The notes under the pieces: generated by a model
What the model saw: only the letters and a program-made list of their open reading frames with translations
Databases searched by the model: none
What the model was told of the DNA's origin: nothing
NCBI GenBank assembly: GCA_900552855.1
Contig: USBG01000085.1
Span: forward strand, 1 to 7,312
Length of the DNA: 7,312 bases
Direction of reading: 5' to 3'
Source of the DNA: an uncultured Phascolarctobacterium sp.
GTDB taxonomy: Bacteria > Bacillota > Negativicutes > Acidaminococcales > Acidaminococcaceae
Shown here: piece by piece, positions 1 through 6,606 of the stretch
How the letters are laid out: each line of letters opens with the position of its first letter
How positions within the stretch are numbered: position 1 is the first letter of the stretch
Translations under genes and position numbers: made by a program

Positions 1-2709
1 CTCCTGGTCCTCAGGCTCAAAGCGCAGCCATTTTTGTAAATTGCGCAGCATACGTGGCTTTTCCGCCTGCCAAGCCTCATTATCTACAAGAATACCCTTA
101 TTGATGTTTTCCTGACACACCTCTGTAAAAAGCTCTGTCAGGCGCTGTGGCAAGGCCATCTGCTCCTCACTGGTCAGCTCTGTTAATCTTGTATGCAAAT
201 ACTCCCTTATAAAGCGGTCCATAACAGCATGATAAATATTGCCCTCATCCAGCTTATTCAGCCTATCCTCTCTATCGCCAAATTCATCCTGCTTCCATAC
301 ACGTTTACCAAGATACATAAAGGGACAGGCAGCATAGGCCTCCAAGGCAGAGGGACTAAAGCTATTGCCAACCCTTTTACGGATTACGCCCTCCAGCTCT
401 GCTGCAAGCACGCCGTTATAGCGTCCATTTTGTTTAAGAGCAGCCTCATCCGCAGCTGTAAGATTAGTCAGCGGTGCATCTGTAGACAATAGGCCGCTTA
501 CTAATAGCTCCTGCTCCTTAGCCAGCTGCTTTTCCTTATTGTAGGCAGCAGAATATTCCCTGCGCAGGATATCAACCTCTGCACTATCTAAAATGGCTTC
601 ACCAACCTGTTCCTTTAGCCATTGCTGGTCACAGCTGTGACCTAAGCAGTATAGCTCATTGGCAGATGCAGGCTCCTTAGTCAGAACTTTTTCCGTCCTA
701 ACATTGGCAAACAGCCTTTGCACCTCTTCCACATAACGACTAGCACCGTTTTCATCATCCTCAAACCAGGTCAGCACCAGTCCCTGCTCCGCAGCTGCCA
801 CCGCAGAAGCAAAAAAGTAGGCATCCTCAGCGTAAGCAGCTGCTGTGTTGGGCATTTCAATACCAAGGCTCATCAGCTCACCACGCTCTTGGTCACTATA
901 GACCTTATTATCACGCCGCTTATAGGTTTTTCCTAAAAGCTCACGCTCATTATCATCATAAAGCCAGCTTTCTGTCTTGCCACTAGGAAACTCACCCTCG
1001 CGCATTCCTAACATAAAAACATAGTCACGCTTTAATCCCTGCAAATTAATGGCCTCCGTTACCAGCACGCCATCCTGACGACCATCTGCCAAGGTAATCT
1101 GCACGCCCTTAACCGCTTCGTTAAAAAGCTGGCGCCATTCCTGCAAGCTGCAAACAAGTCCTCTTTTTTCGCAGGTTGCATAATCACCTGCCAAAGCAGT
1201 TAAGGCCTCCACAAGCTTTTTCTTAGCTAAAAGCATTTCCTGCAGCTGTTCAATAGTAATGCAGCAGCTACATTTATTTTTAACGCTGTCCTTATACATA
1301 CGGCCAAAATATTGGTCCAGCTGTAATCCCTTTAACAGCTCCAAAATAGCTTCAACGTATTTTTCCAGCTCTGCCTTAAACGGAACGCTAGTGATAAATT
1401 CGTTAATAAGCTCCAGCTTAGCATCCTCAGGATAATTACCCTGCTCCTGCTCAAATTTAATGCGATCTCTAATTTCAGCAGGACTGTTAAAATATTTCTC
1501 CTGCTGCAGCTTAGTAATCTTTTCACCATCTATAGTAAAGATAAGGCGTCCGATGGCAGACTCTAGCAGCTTAAAATAAGCCTGTGCTCCCTGATAGCTG
1601 TTTTCTACAGACTGCAAAAGCAGCTGCACAAAGCTAGTAATCGGCTCGCTGCCAAGCTCCGCTGTTTTGGGCAAACTAATAGGCAGTCCATATTCGTCTG
1701 CTAAAGCACGCAAGCCTGTATAATTGGCAAAGTCACGCACAACAAGAACAATATCATCTGCAGCAGTCCTCGCCCTTTCTGCGCCAAAAAGAGTGCTTTT
1801 GCCCTGCAGTAAGCGCTTAACCTGAGTAAGTACCCAACGCATTTCCTCATCACGACTGCGAAAGCTGAATGTATGCACCTGCTCCGTCTGTGGTCTATAC
1901 TGAATTGGTACATCATTATATAAATTTTTACGCAAATGCTCACTCATAGCAGAAGCAGCCTGTCCACACTCTAAACGCTGCTCCACGCCTAAATAGCCTA
2001 CAAAGGTAGCATAGGCTGCATCCACAGCTCTAAAAATGCTATCACGATTCTTTTCATAGGTAATACCAATCTTAAGCTGGCAACGCTGCCCCAAGGCATG
2101 AACAAAGCTATGCTTTAAAACATCCAGTGTATAAAAATCGCTCAAATATACATGAGACCATGGAATAAAGGGATTTTCACGCTCTAAAACCTCTAAGGCA
2201 AGCTTAAATTTACCCTCCAGATCGTACCATTTGTGCTTATCGAGTTCAGCACAATATTCATCGTATAAAAGAGTTATTTCCCTATCCTTCATGCCTAAGG
2301 AATCCTGCCTGTCCCACGCCTCCATAGCAAAATCCAACTCCTCAGCAGTAGCACCGCTGCGAGAAAGCTGACCAATTAAAGAGGTTACTGAAGAAACAAA
2401 GCCTCTTTTCTCCGCCAGCTTGGCAAAATGCACCAGCCTGCCCTGATTCAAAAGTCTTTTTATAATACTCTGTACAATAATCTCCTGAGTACGACGGTTA
2501 ATTTCCTTATACTCCATATAACCATTACGATTAAGCAGCTTGGCAGCCATTTCATCAAGGCCCAGGCTTTTTATACCATGCTGACGCAAAACCTGCTCCT
2601 TTAGCTTGCCATTAGGAACAACAAGGACACCCTTAGGCAAATGCTTAAGCTCTTCGCAAAAAATATCTCTAGCAGCCTCACCTAAAGGCGCACAATAAAA
2701 ATTACTCAT
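1..2709 (-). CDS. addB: AddB/RexB-type helicase-nuclease subunit (PD-(D/E)XK family), 3' end beyond the window
   Basis: AddB-family proteins pair with the AddA helicase-nuclease to unwind and resect double-strand breaks in the cytoplasm for RecA loading. I read all 903 codons from the ATG at 2709 to the left edge and found no stop, so the gene is intact here and truncated only by the window. The start follows GTAGGAGG with a 6-nt gap. Family-like segments: VLVVPNGKL (about residues 28-36), FRSRDEEMRW (283-292), DDIVLVVRDF (318-327), then ADEYGLPISLP, VFMLGMREGEFPS (564-576) and FSPSALEAYAACPFMY (784-799). The last contains Cys795, matching the first iron-sulfur cysteine of AddB, which lies near residue 800 in B. 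subtilis (about 1166 aa). The other three cysteines and the nuclease catalytic residues would lie beyond the edge. Odd points: no GxxGxGKT Walker A motif near the N-terminus, as in RexB, and a CSCC cluster at 480-483. It is the last visible gene of a three-gene operon. Recognition as AddB/RexB-like is firm; the exact subfamily is less certain. Confidence 0.88.
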   Translation of the reverse strand, partial: MSNFYCAPLGEAARDIFCEELKHLPKGVLVVPNGKLKEQVLRQHGIKSLGLDEMAAKLLNRNGYMEYKEINRRTQEIIVQSIIKRLLNQGRLVHFAKLAEKRGFVSSVTSLIGQLSRSGATAEELDFAMEAWDRQDSLGMKDREITLLYDEYCAELDKHKWYDLEGKFKLALEVLERENPFIPWSHVYLSDFYTLDVLKHSFVHALGQRCQLKIGITYEKNRDSIFRAVDAAYATFVGYLGVEQRLECGQAASAMSEHLRKNLYNDVPIQYRPQTEQVHTFSFRSRDEEMRWVLTQVKRLLQGKSTLFGAERARTAADDIVLVVRDFANYTGLRALADEYGLPISLPKTAELGSEPITSFVQLLLQSVENSYQGAQAYFKLLESAIGRLIFTIDGEKITKLQQEKYFNSPAEIRDRIKFEQEQGNYPEDAKLELINEFITSVPFKAELEKYVEAILELLKGLQLDQYFGRMYKDSVKNKCSCCITIEQLQEMLLAKKKLVEALTALAGDYATCEKRGLVCSLQEWRQLFNEAVKGVQITLADGRQDGVLVTEAINLQGLKRDYVFMLGMREGEFPSGKTESWLYDDNERELLGKTYKRRDNKVYSDQERGELMSLGIEMPNTAAAYAEDAYFFASAVAAAEQGLVLTWFEDDENGASRYVEEVQRLFANVRTEKVLTKEPASANELYCLGHSCDQQWLKEQVGEAILDSAEVDILRREYSAAYNKEKQLAKEQELLVSGLLSTDAPLTNLTAADEAALKQNGRYNGVLAAELEGVIRKRVGNSFSPSALEAYAACPFMYLGKRVWKQDEFGDREDRLNKLDEGNIYHAVMDRFIREYLHTRLTELTSEEQMALPQRLTELFTEVCQENINKGILVDNEAWQAEKPRMLRNLQKWLRFEPEDQE

Positions 2710-2729
2710 CACAAGCCTCCTACAACCAA

Positions 2730-3215
2730 CTACATATTATCATACCAGGAGCTTTTTACACGCACCCATTTATCACCAAAGGACTTGTCACGTACTCTAA
2801 GCCATTGCCCCTCGTCAACTGGATAAACCTTACTTTTAGGAACATCTAGATGGATGTTGTAGTTATCCTCTGTTTGCGCCATTATGGTTACTAAATCGTC
2901 TGCCTCATTAATGCTGATAAATTTAAAAAAGCTGCCCTGCTTTAACCTATAAGCAGCACCATTATTGGCATCAACAGTAATATCCTCGTTGATGTAAACC
3001 ATAGTTGGAGCACCATACTTAACCTTTTCCAGCACAATAGCATCTATATTTTTAGGAATAATCCTGCGGTCAGCATAGGCAGTGGGCGCTTCATACAGGG
3101 CCGTGCCAGATTTTACTTTCATTATCTCAGCATTTTTAGCACCTATTATATTACCTAATAAGGCGCCTACTACAAATAAAACTACAGCCAAAGCAATTGT
3201 AATTGTTCTATTCAT
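2730..3215 (-). CDS. Small membrane-anchored SH3-like domain protein (161 aa)
   Basis: I cannot assign a named function. Residues 5-25 form one hydrophobic helix (TIALAVVLFVVGALLGNIIG) after a short MNRT start, so it is either a single-pass anchor or an uncleaved signal sequence with the rest outside the membrane. The outer part is beta-rich. Its end (GQWLRVRDKSFGDKWVRVKSSW, about 136-157, WLRVR and WVRVK cores) resembles the closing strands of bacterial SH3 domains, which often bind cell wall or protein partners. LEKVKY (62-67) and the C-terminal half align with the upstream 242-aa protein, suggesting a duplicated pair. The ATG at 3215 follows GAGGTGA with a 6-nt gap, and that site contains the upstream gene's TGA stop. 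The addB-like start lies 20 nt past this gene's TAG. Reality of the gene is well supported; the SH3 assignment is moderate. Confidence 0.8.
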   Translation of the reverse strand: MNRTITIALAVVLFVVGALLGNIIGAKNAEIMKVKSGTALYEAPTAYADRRIIPKNIDAIVLEKVKYGAPTMVYINEDITVDANNGAAYRLKQGSFFKFISINEADDLVTIMAQTEDNYNIHLDVPKSKVYPVDEGQWLRVRDKSFGDKWVRVKSSWYDNM

Positions 3216-3221
3216 CTTCAG

Positions 3222-3228
3222 TCACCTC
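3222..3228 (-). promoter_or_regulatory. Ribosome binding site GAGGTGA overlapping the upstream stop codon
   Basis: Read on the minus strand, ATGAGGTGA contains both the TGA stop of the 242-aa gene (3229-3227) and the GAGGTGA ribosome binding site of the 161-aa gene, 6 nt before its ATG. Ribosomes finishing the first gene would sit on the next start region, so the two products are probably translationally coupled and made in similar amounts. Confidence 0.75.
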
Positions 3229-3955
3229 ATTTCACAGCACGCACATCTACTGCTTCATTATACACATAGCCCTCTTGACCGCTTTCTGTTCGCACCTTAA
3301 CCCAACCTCTGATATAGGGCATTTTTACCTCGTTGGTACTAAGAGTAATATTATGAATTTTGCCATCTACATTAACATTGGCATCATATTCACCAGTAGA
3401 GCCATTGTAGCCTAAAATATTAACCTCTGTTCCCTCTGGAATAATAAAGGATTTAGAAAACAAGCGGGAAATTTTAATATCAAAGCGTGTAAAGCCTACA
3501 TTTTCCTTGGTGTCAAGACTTGGCACCAGTGCCAAATATTCCACCCTCATAGTTTTATTCAGCTTAGCTATAACATTGCCTGTCACATTGGATGGCTGGT
3601 CATACACATCAACATCATTATAAAGAATTTGGCTAAGATATTTTACACGCTCCAATTTAGTCGTCTGCAAATTTTTAGTTACAGACGCTACATCAAAGGA
3701 GGTAAAGTGTTCTCCACCTGGTGCAGCAATAAATCTGCCATAAATAAAGCCTGCTAACAAGCCTGCAGCTAATCCCAGCGCCAAGAGCCTGTAACCACTG
3801 TTCTTGCTAGTAACACCGCTTTTGCTCTTCTGACTATTACCACTAACATCAGCAATAATTTCCGCATCGTCTATACTTTCATTTTTAAGAAAATCCTTCA
3901 GCTTGCTGCTATAGGACCTGCTGCCCTGCTGCTTATTTTTGCCAAATAGCTTCAT
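3227..3955 (-). CDS. Single-pass membrane protein with SH3-like outer domain (242 aa)
   Basis: First gene of the operon; not a family I can name. Residues 1-54 are polar and lysine/serine-rich (probably cytoplasmic). Residues 55-77 are a hydrophobic helix with small-residue spacing (LALGLAAGLLAGFIYG), and the rest is beta-rich and probably outside the membrane. VDVYDQPSNVTGNVIAKLNK (about 115-134) looks like the opening strands of a bacterial SH3 domain (xVxxxPsxxsxvixxLxkG). GWVKVRTESGQEGYVYNEAV (217-236) looks like its closing strands. The distance between them allows one expanded SH3-like fold or two incomplete ones. From LERVKY (101-106) onward it aligns with the 161-aa product downstream. 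The ATG at 3955 follows AAGGGGGT with a 7-nt gap, about 70 nt from the predicted transcription start. The stop is inside the next gene's ribosome binding site. A role in envelope sensing or scaffolding is only a guess from topology. Confidence 0.82.
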   Translation of the reverse strand: MKLFGKNKQQGSRSYSSKLKDFLKNESIDDAEIIADVSGNSQKSKSGVTSKNSGYRLLALGLAAGLLAGFIYGRFIAAPGGEHFTSFDVASVTKNLQTTKLERVKYLSQILYNDVDVYDQPSNVTGNVIAKLNKTMRVEYLALVPSLDTKENVGFTRFDIKISRLFSKSFIIPEGTEVNILGYNGSTGEYDANVNVDGKIHNITLSTNEVKMPYIRGWVKVRTESGQEGYVYNEAVDVRAVK

Positions 3956-4022
3956 AACAGTTACCCCCTTAAAGCTTATCCTTCTTGCCCAAGGCTAAGG
4001 CTACGCCTGCATTAACCTAAGT

Positions 4023-4055
4023 ATTACTACTATTATATTAAGCATCAGTAGTAAT
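4023..4055. promoter_or_regulatory. Candidate operator: perfect 9-bp inverted repeat overlapping the promoter
   Basis: ATTACTACT at 4023-4031 and its exact reverse complement AGTAGTAAT at 4047-4055 are separated by 15 bp. The right arm fills the spacer next to the -35 hexamer and shares one base with it. The left arm begins directly after the -10 and covers the expected transcription start. Arm centres are 24 bp apart. Because much of the repeat lies upstream of the start it cannot form a full hairpin in the transcript, which favours a DNA site for a dimeric repressor. No regulator is encoded in the window and I do not recognise the site's family. Confidence 0.55.
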
Positions 4056-4060
4056 GTAAA
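4032..4060 (-). promoter_or_regulatory. Sigma-A/sigma-70 type promoter of the SH3-like/addB operon
   Basis: On the minus strand, TTTACA (4060-4055, 5 of 6 consensus bases) and TATAAT (4037-4032, 6 of 6) are separated by exactly 17 bp. The expected start near 4025 gives a leader of about 70 nt before the ATG at 3955. No other start signal of similar quality was seen upstream of the operon. With the terminator behind glyS, this makes the three left-hand genes a separate transcription unit. Confidence 0.8.
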
Positions 4061-4084
4061 GTATGCAGTATTTCCTACTGTCTT

Positions 4085-4347
4085 CTCCTTTCGCACACTC
4101 TTTCCAAAAAATATGCTGTTATAAACTCTCTGTCATTGCCTAACGACAATTCCACTAGGCCCAAGCCACCTTCTCTTAGTCCGTTGCCAATTCATCTTGT
4201 TTCCAAAAAGGAAAAGCTTAAGTGCAATCGAATGGAAGGTTCCCCTTTTAAGGGGAGCTGTCAGCGTAGCTGACTGAGAGGTGAAACGCAATTTAATGGT
4301 ATTCTAACATTTACCGCTCCCCTTCGCACACTCTTTAAAAAATATGC
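4085..4347. repeat. Repeat-rich intergenic segment bounded by a direct repeat
   Basis: TTCGCACACTCTTT followed by AAAAAATATGC occurs at 4090-4116, with an extra CC between the two blocks, and again without it at 4323-4347. That is 25 shared bases in the same orientation, both preceded by a CTCC-rich stretch. They bracket about 230 bp that includes the hairpin pair at 4242-4274. A weaker direct repeat, GCAATCGAATGG (4224-4235) versus GCAATTTAATGG (4288-4299), flanks the hairpins. No gene is supportable here: the only frame of note is a 38-codon open stretch on the minus strand ending at 4075. This looks like one or two copies of a dispersed intergenic repeat, possibly rearranged by recombination between copies. 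There is no transposase and no clear target-site duplication. Confidence 0.55.
4242..4274. repeat. Double hairpin (REP/MITE-like palindromic unit)
   Basis: Two adjacent short palindromes: CCCC-TTTTAA-GGGG at 4242-4255 (extendable to CCCCTT/AAGGGG) and GTCAGC-GTA-GCTGAC at 4260-4274, followed by TGAGAGGTG. No T-run follows on either strand, so it is not an intrinsic terminator. I recall GGGGAGCTGTCAGCG-type units with a GCTGAC partner as common dispersed intergenic repeats in gut Firmicutes genomes; this is from memory and was not searched. Confidence 0.6.
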
Positions 4348-4389
4348 AAAAAAAAGAGCCGCGGTACAGCAATAGCCATACCACAGCCC
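4348..4389 (-). terminator. Rho-independent terminator of the glyQS operon
   Basis: The minus-strand transcript forms an 11-bp stem, GGGCUGUGGUA (4389-4379) with UACCGCGGCUC (4366-4356), allowing three G-U pairs. Four more pairs, UGGC with GCUG, close a UAUU tetraloop. Eight U residues follow directly (plus-strand A-tract 4348-4355). It begins about 30 nt after the glyS TAA. A smaller hairpin, GCTC-CGCA-GAGC (4396-4407), lies between them. This separates the synthetase operon from the SH3-like/addB operon. Confidence 0.9.
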
Positions 4390-4419
4390 TTTAACGCTCC
4401 GCAGAGCAGCTTTATTTAA

Positions 4420-6606
4420 TTATTGTACAATAAGGCTTAAATCACCAACTGCATGGGTTACGTCCTTAACAGCAGAAAGCAGTGCCAGACGTTTATTTTT
4501 AACACGAACGTCTTCGTCCATAACCATAACGTTTTCAAAGAATTCGTTAATAGGAGCAACCAGCTTAACAGCCTCAGCTAAAACGCCAGCGTAGTCATAA
4601 CGCACCTCAAGGGTGAGAATTTCCTTGCTTGCAGCCAATACAGCTTCATGAAGAGCACTTTCAGCAGGATTTGCAAACAAACCAGTGTTGATAGCGGTTT
4701 CCTCTTCAATTTTCTTGCACAGATTGGATACACGGGTAGCAGCCTGAATCAGAGCAGGAGCTTCCTCAGAAGCAACAAAGGCGTTAAGAGCCATTGCGCG
4801 TTTATAAAGGTCAGCAACGTCGTCATTACGCTCCTCGGACAGAACTGCATCTACAACGTCATAACGAATACCTTGGTCGATAAGCATATTCTTCAGACGC
4901 ATACGGATGAACTCGCAGATTTGTTTAACCAGTGCGCCAGCCTTATCAGTAGGAATATTCAGCAGATACATCATACCGCCAACCATTTTGTACAGAGACA
5001 TGTGGTAGTCAGCATCAATGATGATGTTAATAACGCCCAGTGCCTGACGACGCAGTGCATAGGGGTCCTGAGAACCGGTAGGAGCCATGCCACGACTAAA
5101 GGTTGCACAGATGTTGTCCAGCTTATCAGCAATGCCTACAATGCGGCCAATATGGGAAGCAGGCAGAGCATCACCGGCAAAACGAGGCAGATAGTGCTCA
5201 AAAATACCATTAGCAACCTCAGGAGCTTCGCCAGCCAGCTTAGCATATTCGCGGCCCATTACGCCCTGCAGCTCGGTAAATTCAACAACCATGCCTGCAA
5301 CCAGGTCGGTTTTAGCCAAGAGAGCAGTGCGCTCTAGCTTATCCTTATCAACCTTGCAGTTTAAACCAAAGGCAATCATGTTAGCAGCCTGAACCAAACG
5401 TTGGCTCTTATCATTCATGTTACCCAAGCCCTCTTGGAAGGAAACAGTTTTCAGTTTTTCAAGACGTTCCTCTTGGCTAACCTTCAGGTCTTCGTTAAAG
5501 AAGAATTCAGCATCGCTCAGACGTGCACGCAGTACGCGCTCGTTACCATGAGCAACAACCTCAATATGCTCAGCGCCGCCGTTACGAACGGTGATGAAGC
5601 GGTTCAGCAAGGTGCCATCCTCAGCCAGCACGGGGAAATAACGTTGATGCTCACGCATAGGAGTGATTACGCATTCCTTAGGCAGAGCCAGATATTTTTC
5701 TTCAAAGGTACCGCACAGTGCAGTAGGCCATTCAACCAGATAGTTAACCTCTTCCAGCAGGTCCTCGTTGATTTCTGCATGACCGCCAACAGAAGCACCC
5801 ATATCAGTTACTTGCTTGCGAATCAGCTCACGACGAGCATCTTGGTCAACCATAACAAAGTTTTCCATCAGTACCTTTTCATAAGCATCAGCATTAGGAA
5901 TTTCTACTGCGCTATAGGTTTTCATAACTGCAGAAGCAACAGTGTTTTTAACCTTGGTTGCAGCCTTGCCAAGCAGGCTCTTAGCTGCATCTACAACGGA
6001 ATCAAGGCTATCAATTTCATTTTCCTTAGCAGCGTCCTTTACAGAAGGATGCAGGAAACGATGGCCACGAGAATATTTACCGGATTTAACGCCAGTAATT
6101 TCTACAGGAACTACCTTGTCACCAAAAAGAGCTACCATCCAGCGGATAGGACGTACAAAACGGAATTCATGGTCGGACCAACGCATGGTTTTCGGGAAGC
6201 TCATAGAGGTGAGGATATCCAGCAGCAGCTCAGGCAGCAGCTTTTCAACAGGTTCACCAGCCAGATGCTTAATTGCATATACATAGTTATCACGAACAAC
6301 CAGGTCTTCAACCTCAACGCCTTGACCACGAGCAAAGCCTTGAGCAGCACGGGTTGCTTCGCCATCCTTAAATGCGATTTGTGCAGAAGGACCCTTAGCC
6401 TCTACAACAGTATCAGCTTGGGACTCAGCAACGCCATCAGCAATAAAGGTCATACGACGAGGAGTACCCAGTACGCGCACGCCTTCAAAGGGAATGCGCA
6501 GCTCAGTCATTTTCTTTTCAGCCAAATCCTTCAATTGTGCCAAAATATTAGGCATAAACTTTGCAGGAATTTCTTCAGTACCAATTTCAAACAGTAACTT
6601 TTCCAT
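4420..6606 (-). CDS. glyS: Glycyl-tRNA synthetase beta subunit
   Basis: Beta chain of the bacterial alpha2beta2 glycyl-tRNA synthetase, a cytoplasmic enzyme that charges tRNA-Gly; in this family the alpha chain carries the aminoacylation site and the beta chain binds tRNA. Clear family blocks: LLFEIGTEEIPA (4-15), FPKTMRW (137-143), PIRWMVALFG (153-162), GHRF (181-184), PMREHQRYFPV (316-326), ARLSDAEFFF (361-370), TDLVAGMVVEFTELQGVMG (433-451), ADKLDNICATFSRG then SQDPYALRRQALGVI (493-526), and NKRLALLSAVKDV (704-716) in the C-terminal anticodon-binding region. The start is the ATG at 6606, giving 728 aa; a GTG 24 nt upstream would translate the ribosome binding site itself. E. coli GlyS is 689 aa, and the excess is one insertion of about 40 residues after GHRF. 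The stop is TAA at 4420, followed by a strong terminator. Confidence 0.98.
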   Translation of the reverse strand: MEKLLFEIGTEEIPAKFMPNILAQLKDLAEKKMTELRIPFEGVRVLGTPRRMTFIADGVAESQADTVVEAKGPSAQIAFKDGEATRAAQGFARGQGVEVEDLVVRDNYVYAIKHLAGEPVEKLLPELLLDILTSMSFPKTMRWSDHEFRFVRPIRWMVALFGDKVVPVEITGVKSGKYSRGHRFLHPSVKDAAKENEIDSLDSVVDAAKSLLGKAATKVKNTVASAVMKTYSAVEIPNADAYEKVLMENFVMVDQDARRELIRKQVTDMGASVGGHAEINEDLLEEVNYLVEWPTALCGTFEEKYLALPKECVITPMREHQRYFPVLAEDGTLLNRFITVRNGGAEHIEVVAHGNERVLRARLSDAEFFFNEDLKVSQEERLEKLKTVSFQEGLGNMNDKSQRLVQAANMIAFGLNCKVDKDKLERTALLAKTDLVAGMVVEFTELQGVMGREYAKLAGEAPEVANGIFEHYLPRFAGDALPASHIGRIVGIADKLDNICATFSRGMAPTGSQDPYALRRQALGVINIIIDADYHMSLYKMVGGMMYLLNIPTDKAGALVKQICEFIRMRLKNMLIDQGIRYDVVDAVLSEERNDDVADLYKRAMALNAFVASEEAPALIQAATRVSNLCKKIEEETAINTGLFANPAESALHEAVLAASKEILTLEVRYDYAGVLAEAVKLVAPINEFFENVMVMDEDVRVKNKRLALLSAVKDVTHAVGDLSLIVQ

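Noticed and set aside
193..936. Short plus-strand open frames (99 and 72 codons) and minus-strand frames at 1332-1529 and 1701-1943
   Set aside because: All overlap the uninterrupted 903-codon AddB-like frame, which carries family motifs on both sides of each of them.
3956..4025. Leader of the SH3-like operon considered as a riboswitch or attenuator
   Set aside because: Only about 70 nt long, with small weak stems (for example AGGC-GTA-GCCT) and a tandem AAGGCT; no terminator and no known aptamer pattern seen.
4133..4195. 20-codon ATG frame beginning MNWQRTKRRW on the minus strand
   Set aside because: No ribosome binding site, no promoter, and it lies in the repeat segment; the overlapping 38-codon frame is the more protein-like reading, and even that is weak.
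4242..4274. Hairpin pair considered as a terminator
   Set aside because: No U-run follows on either strand; the real glyS terminator is at 4348-4389.
4648..5337. 229-codon open frame on the plus strand opposite glyS
   Set aside because: Same antisense shadow of glyS; no start signal and no recognisable domain.
5401..6597. 398-codon open frame on the plus strand opposite glyS
   Set aside because: It lies fully antisense to a gene with unmistakable GlyS motifs. Its translation is low-complexity in character, matches no family I know, and has no ribosome binding site. The strong codon bias of glyS keeps the opposite strand open.
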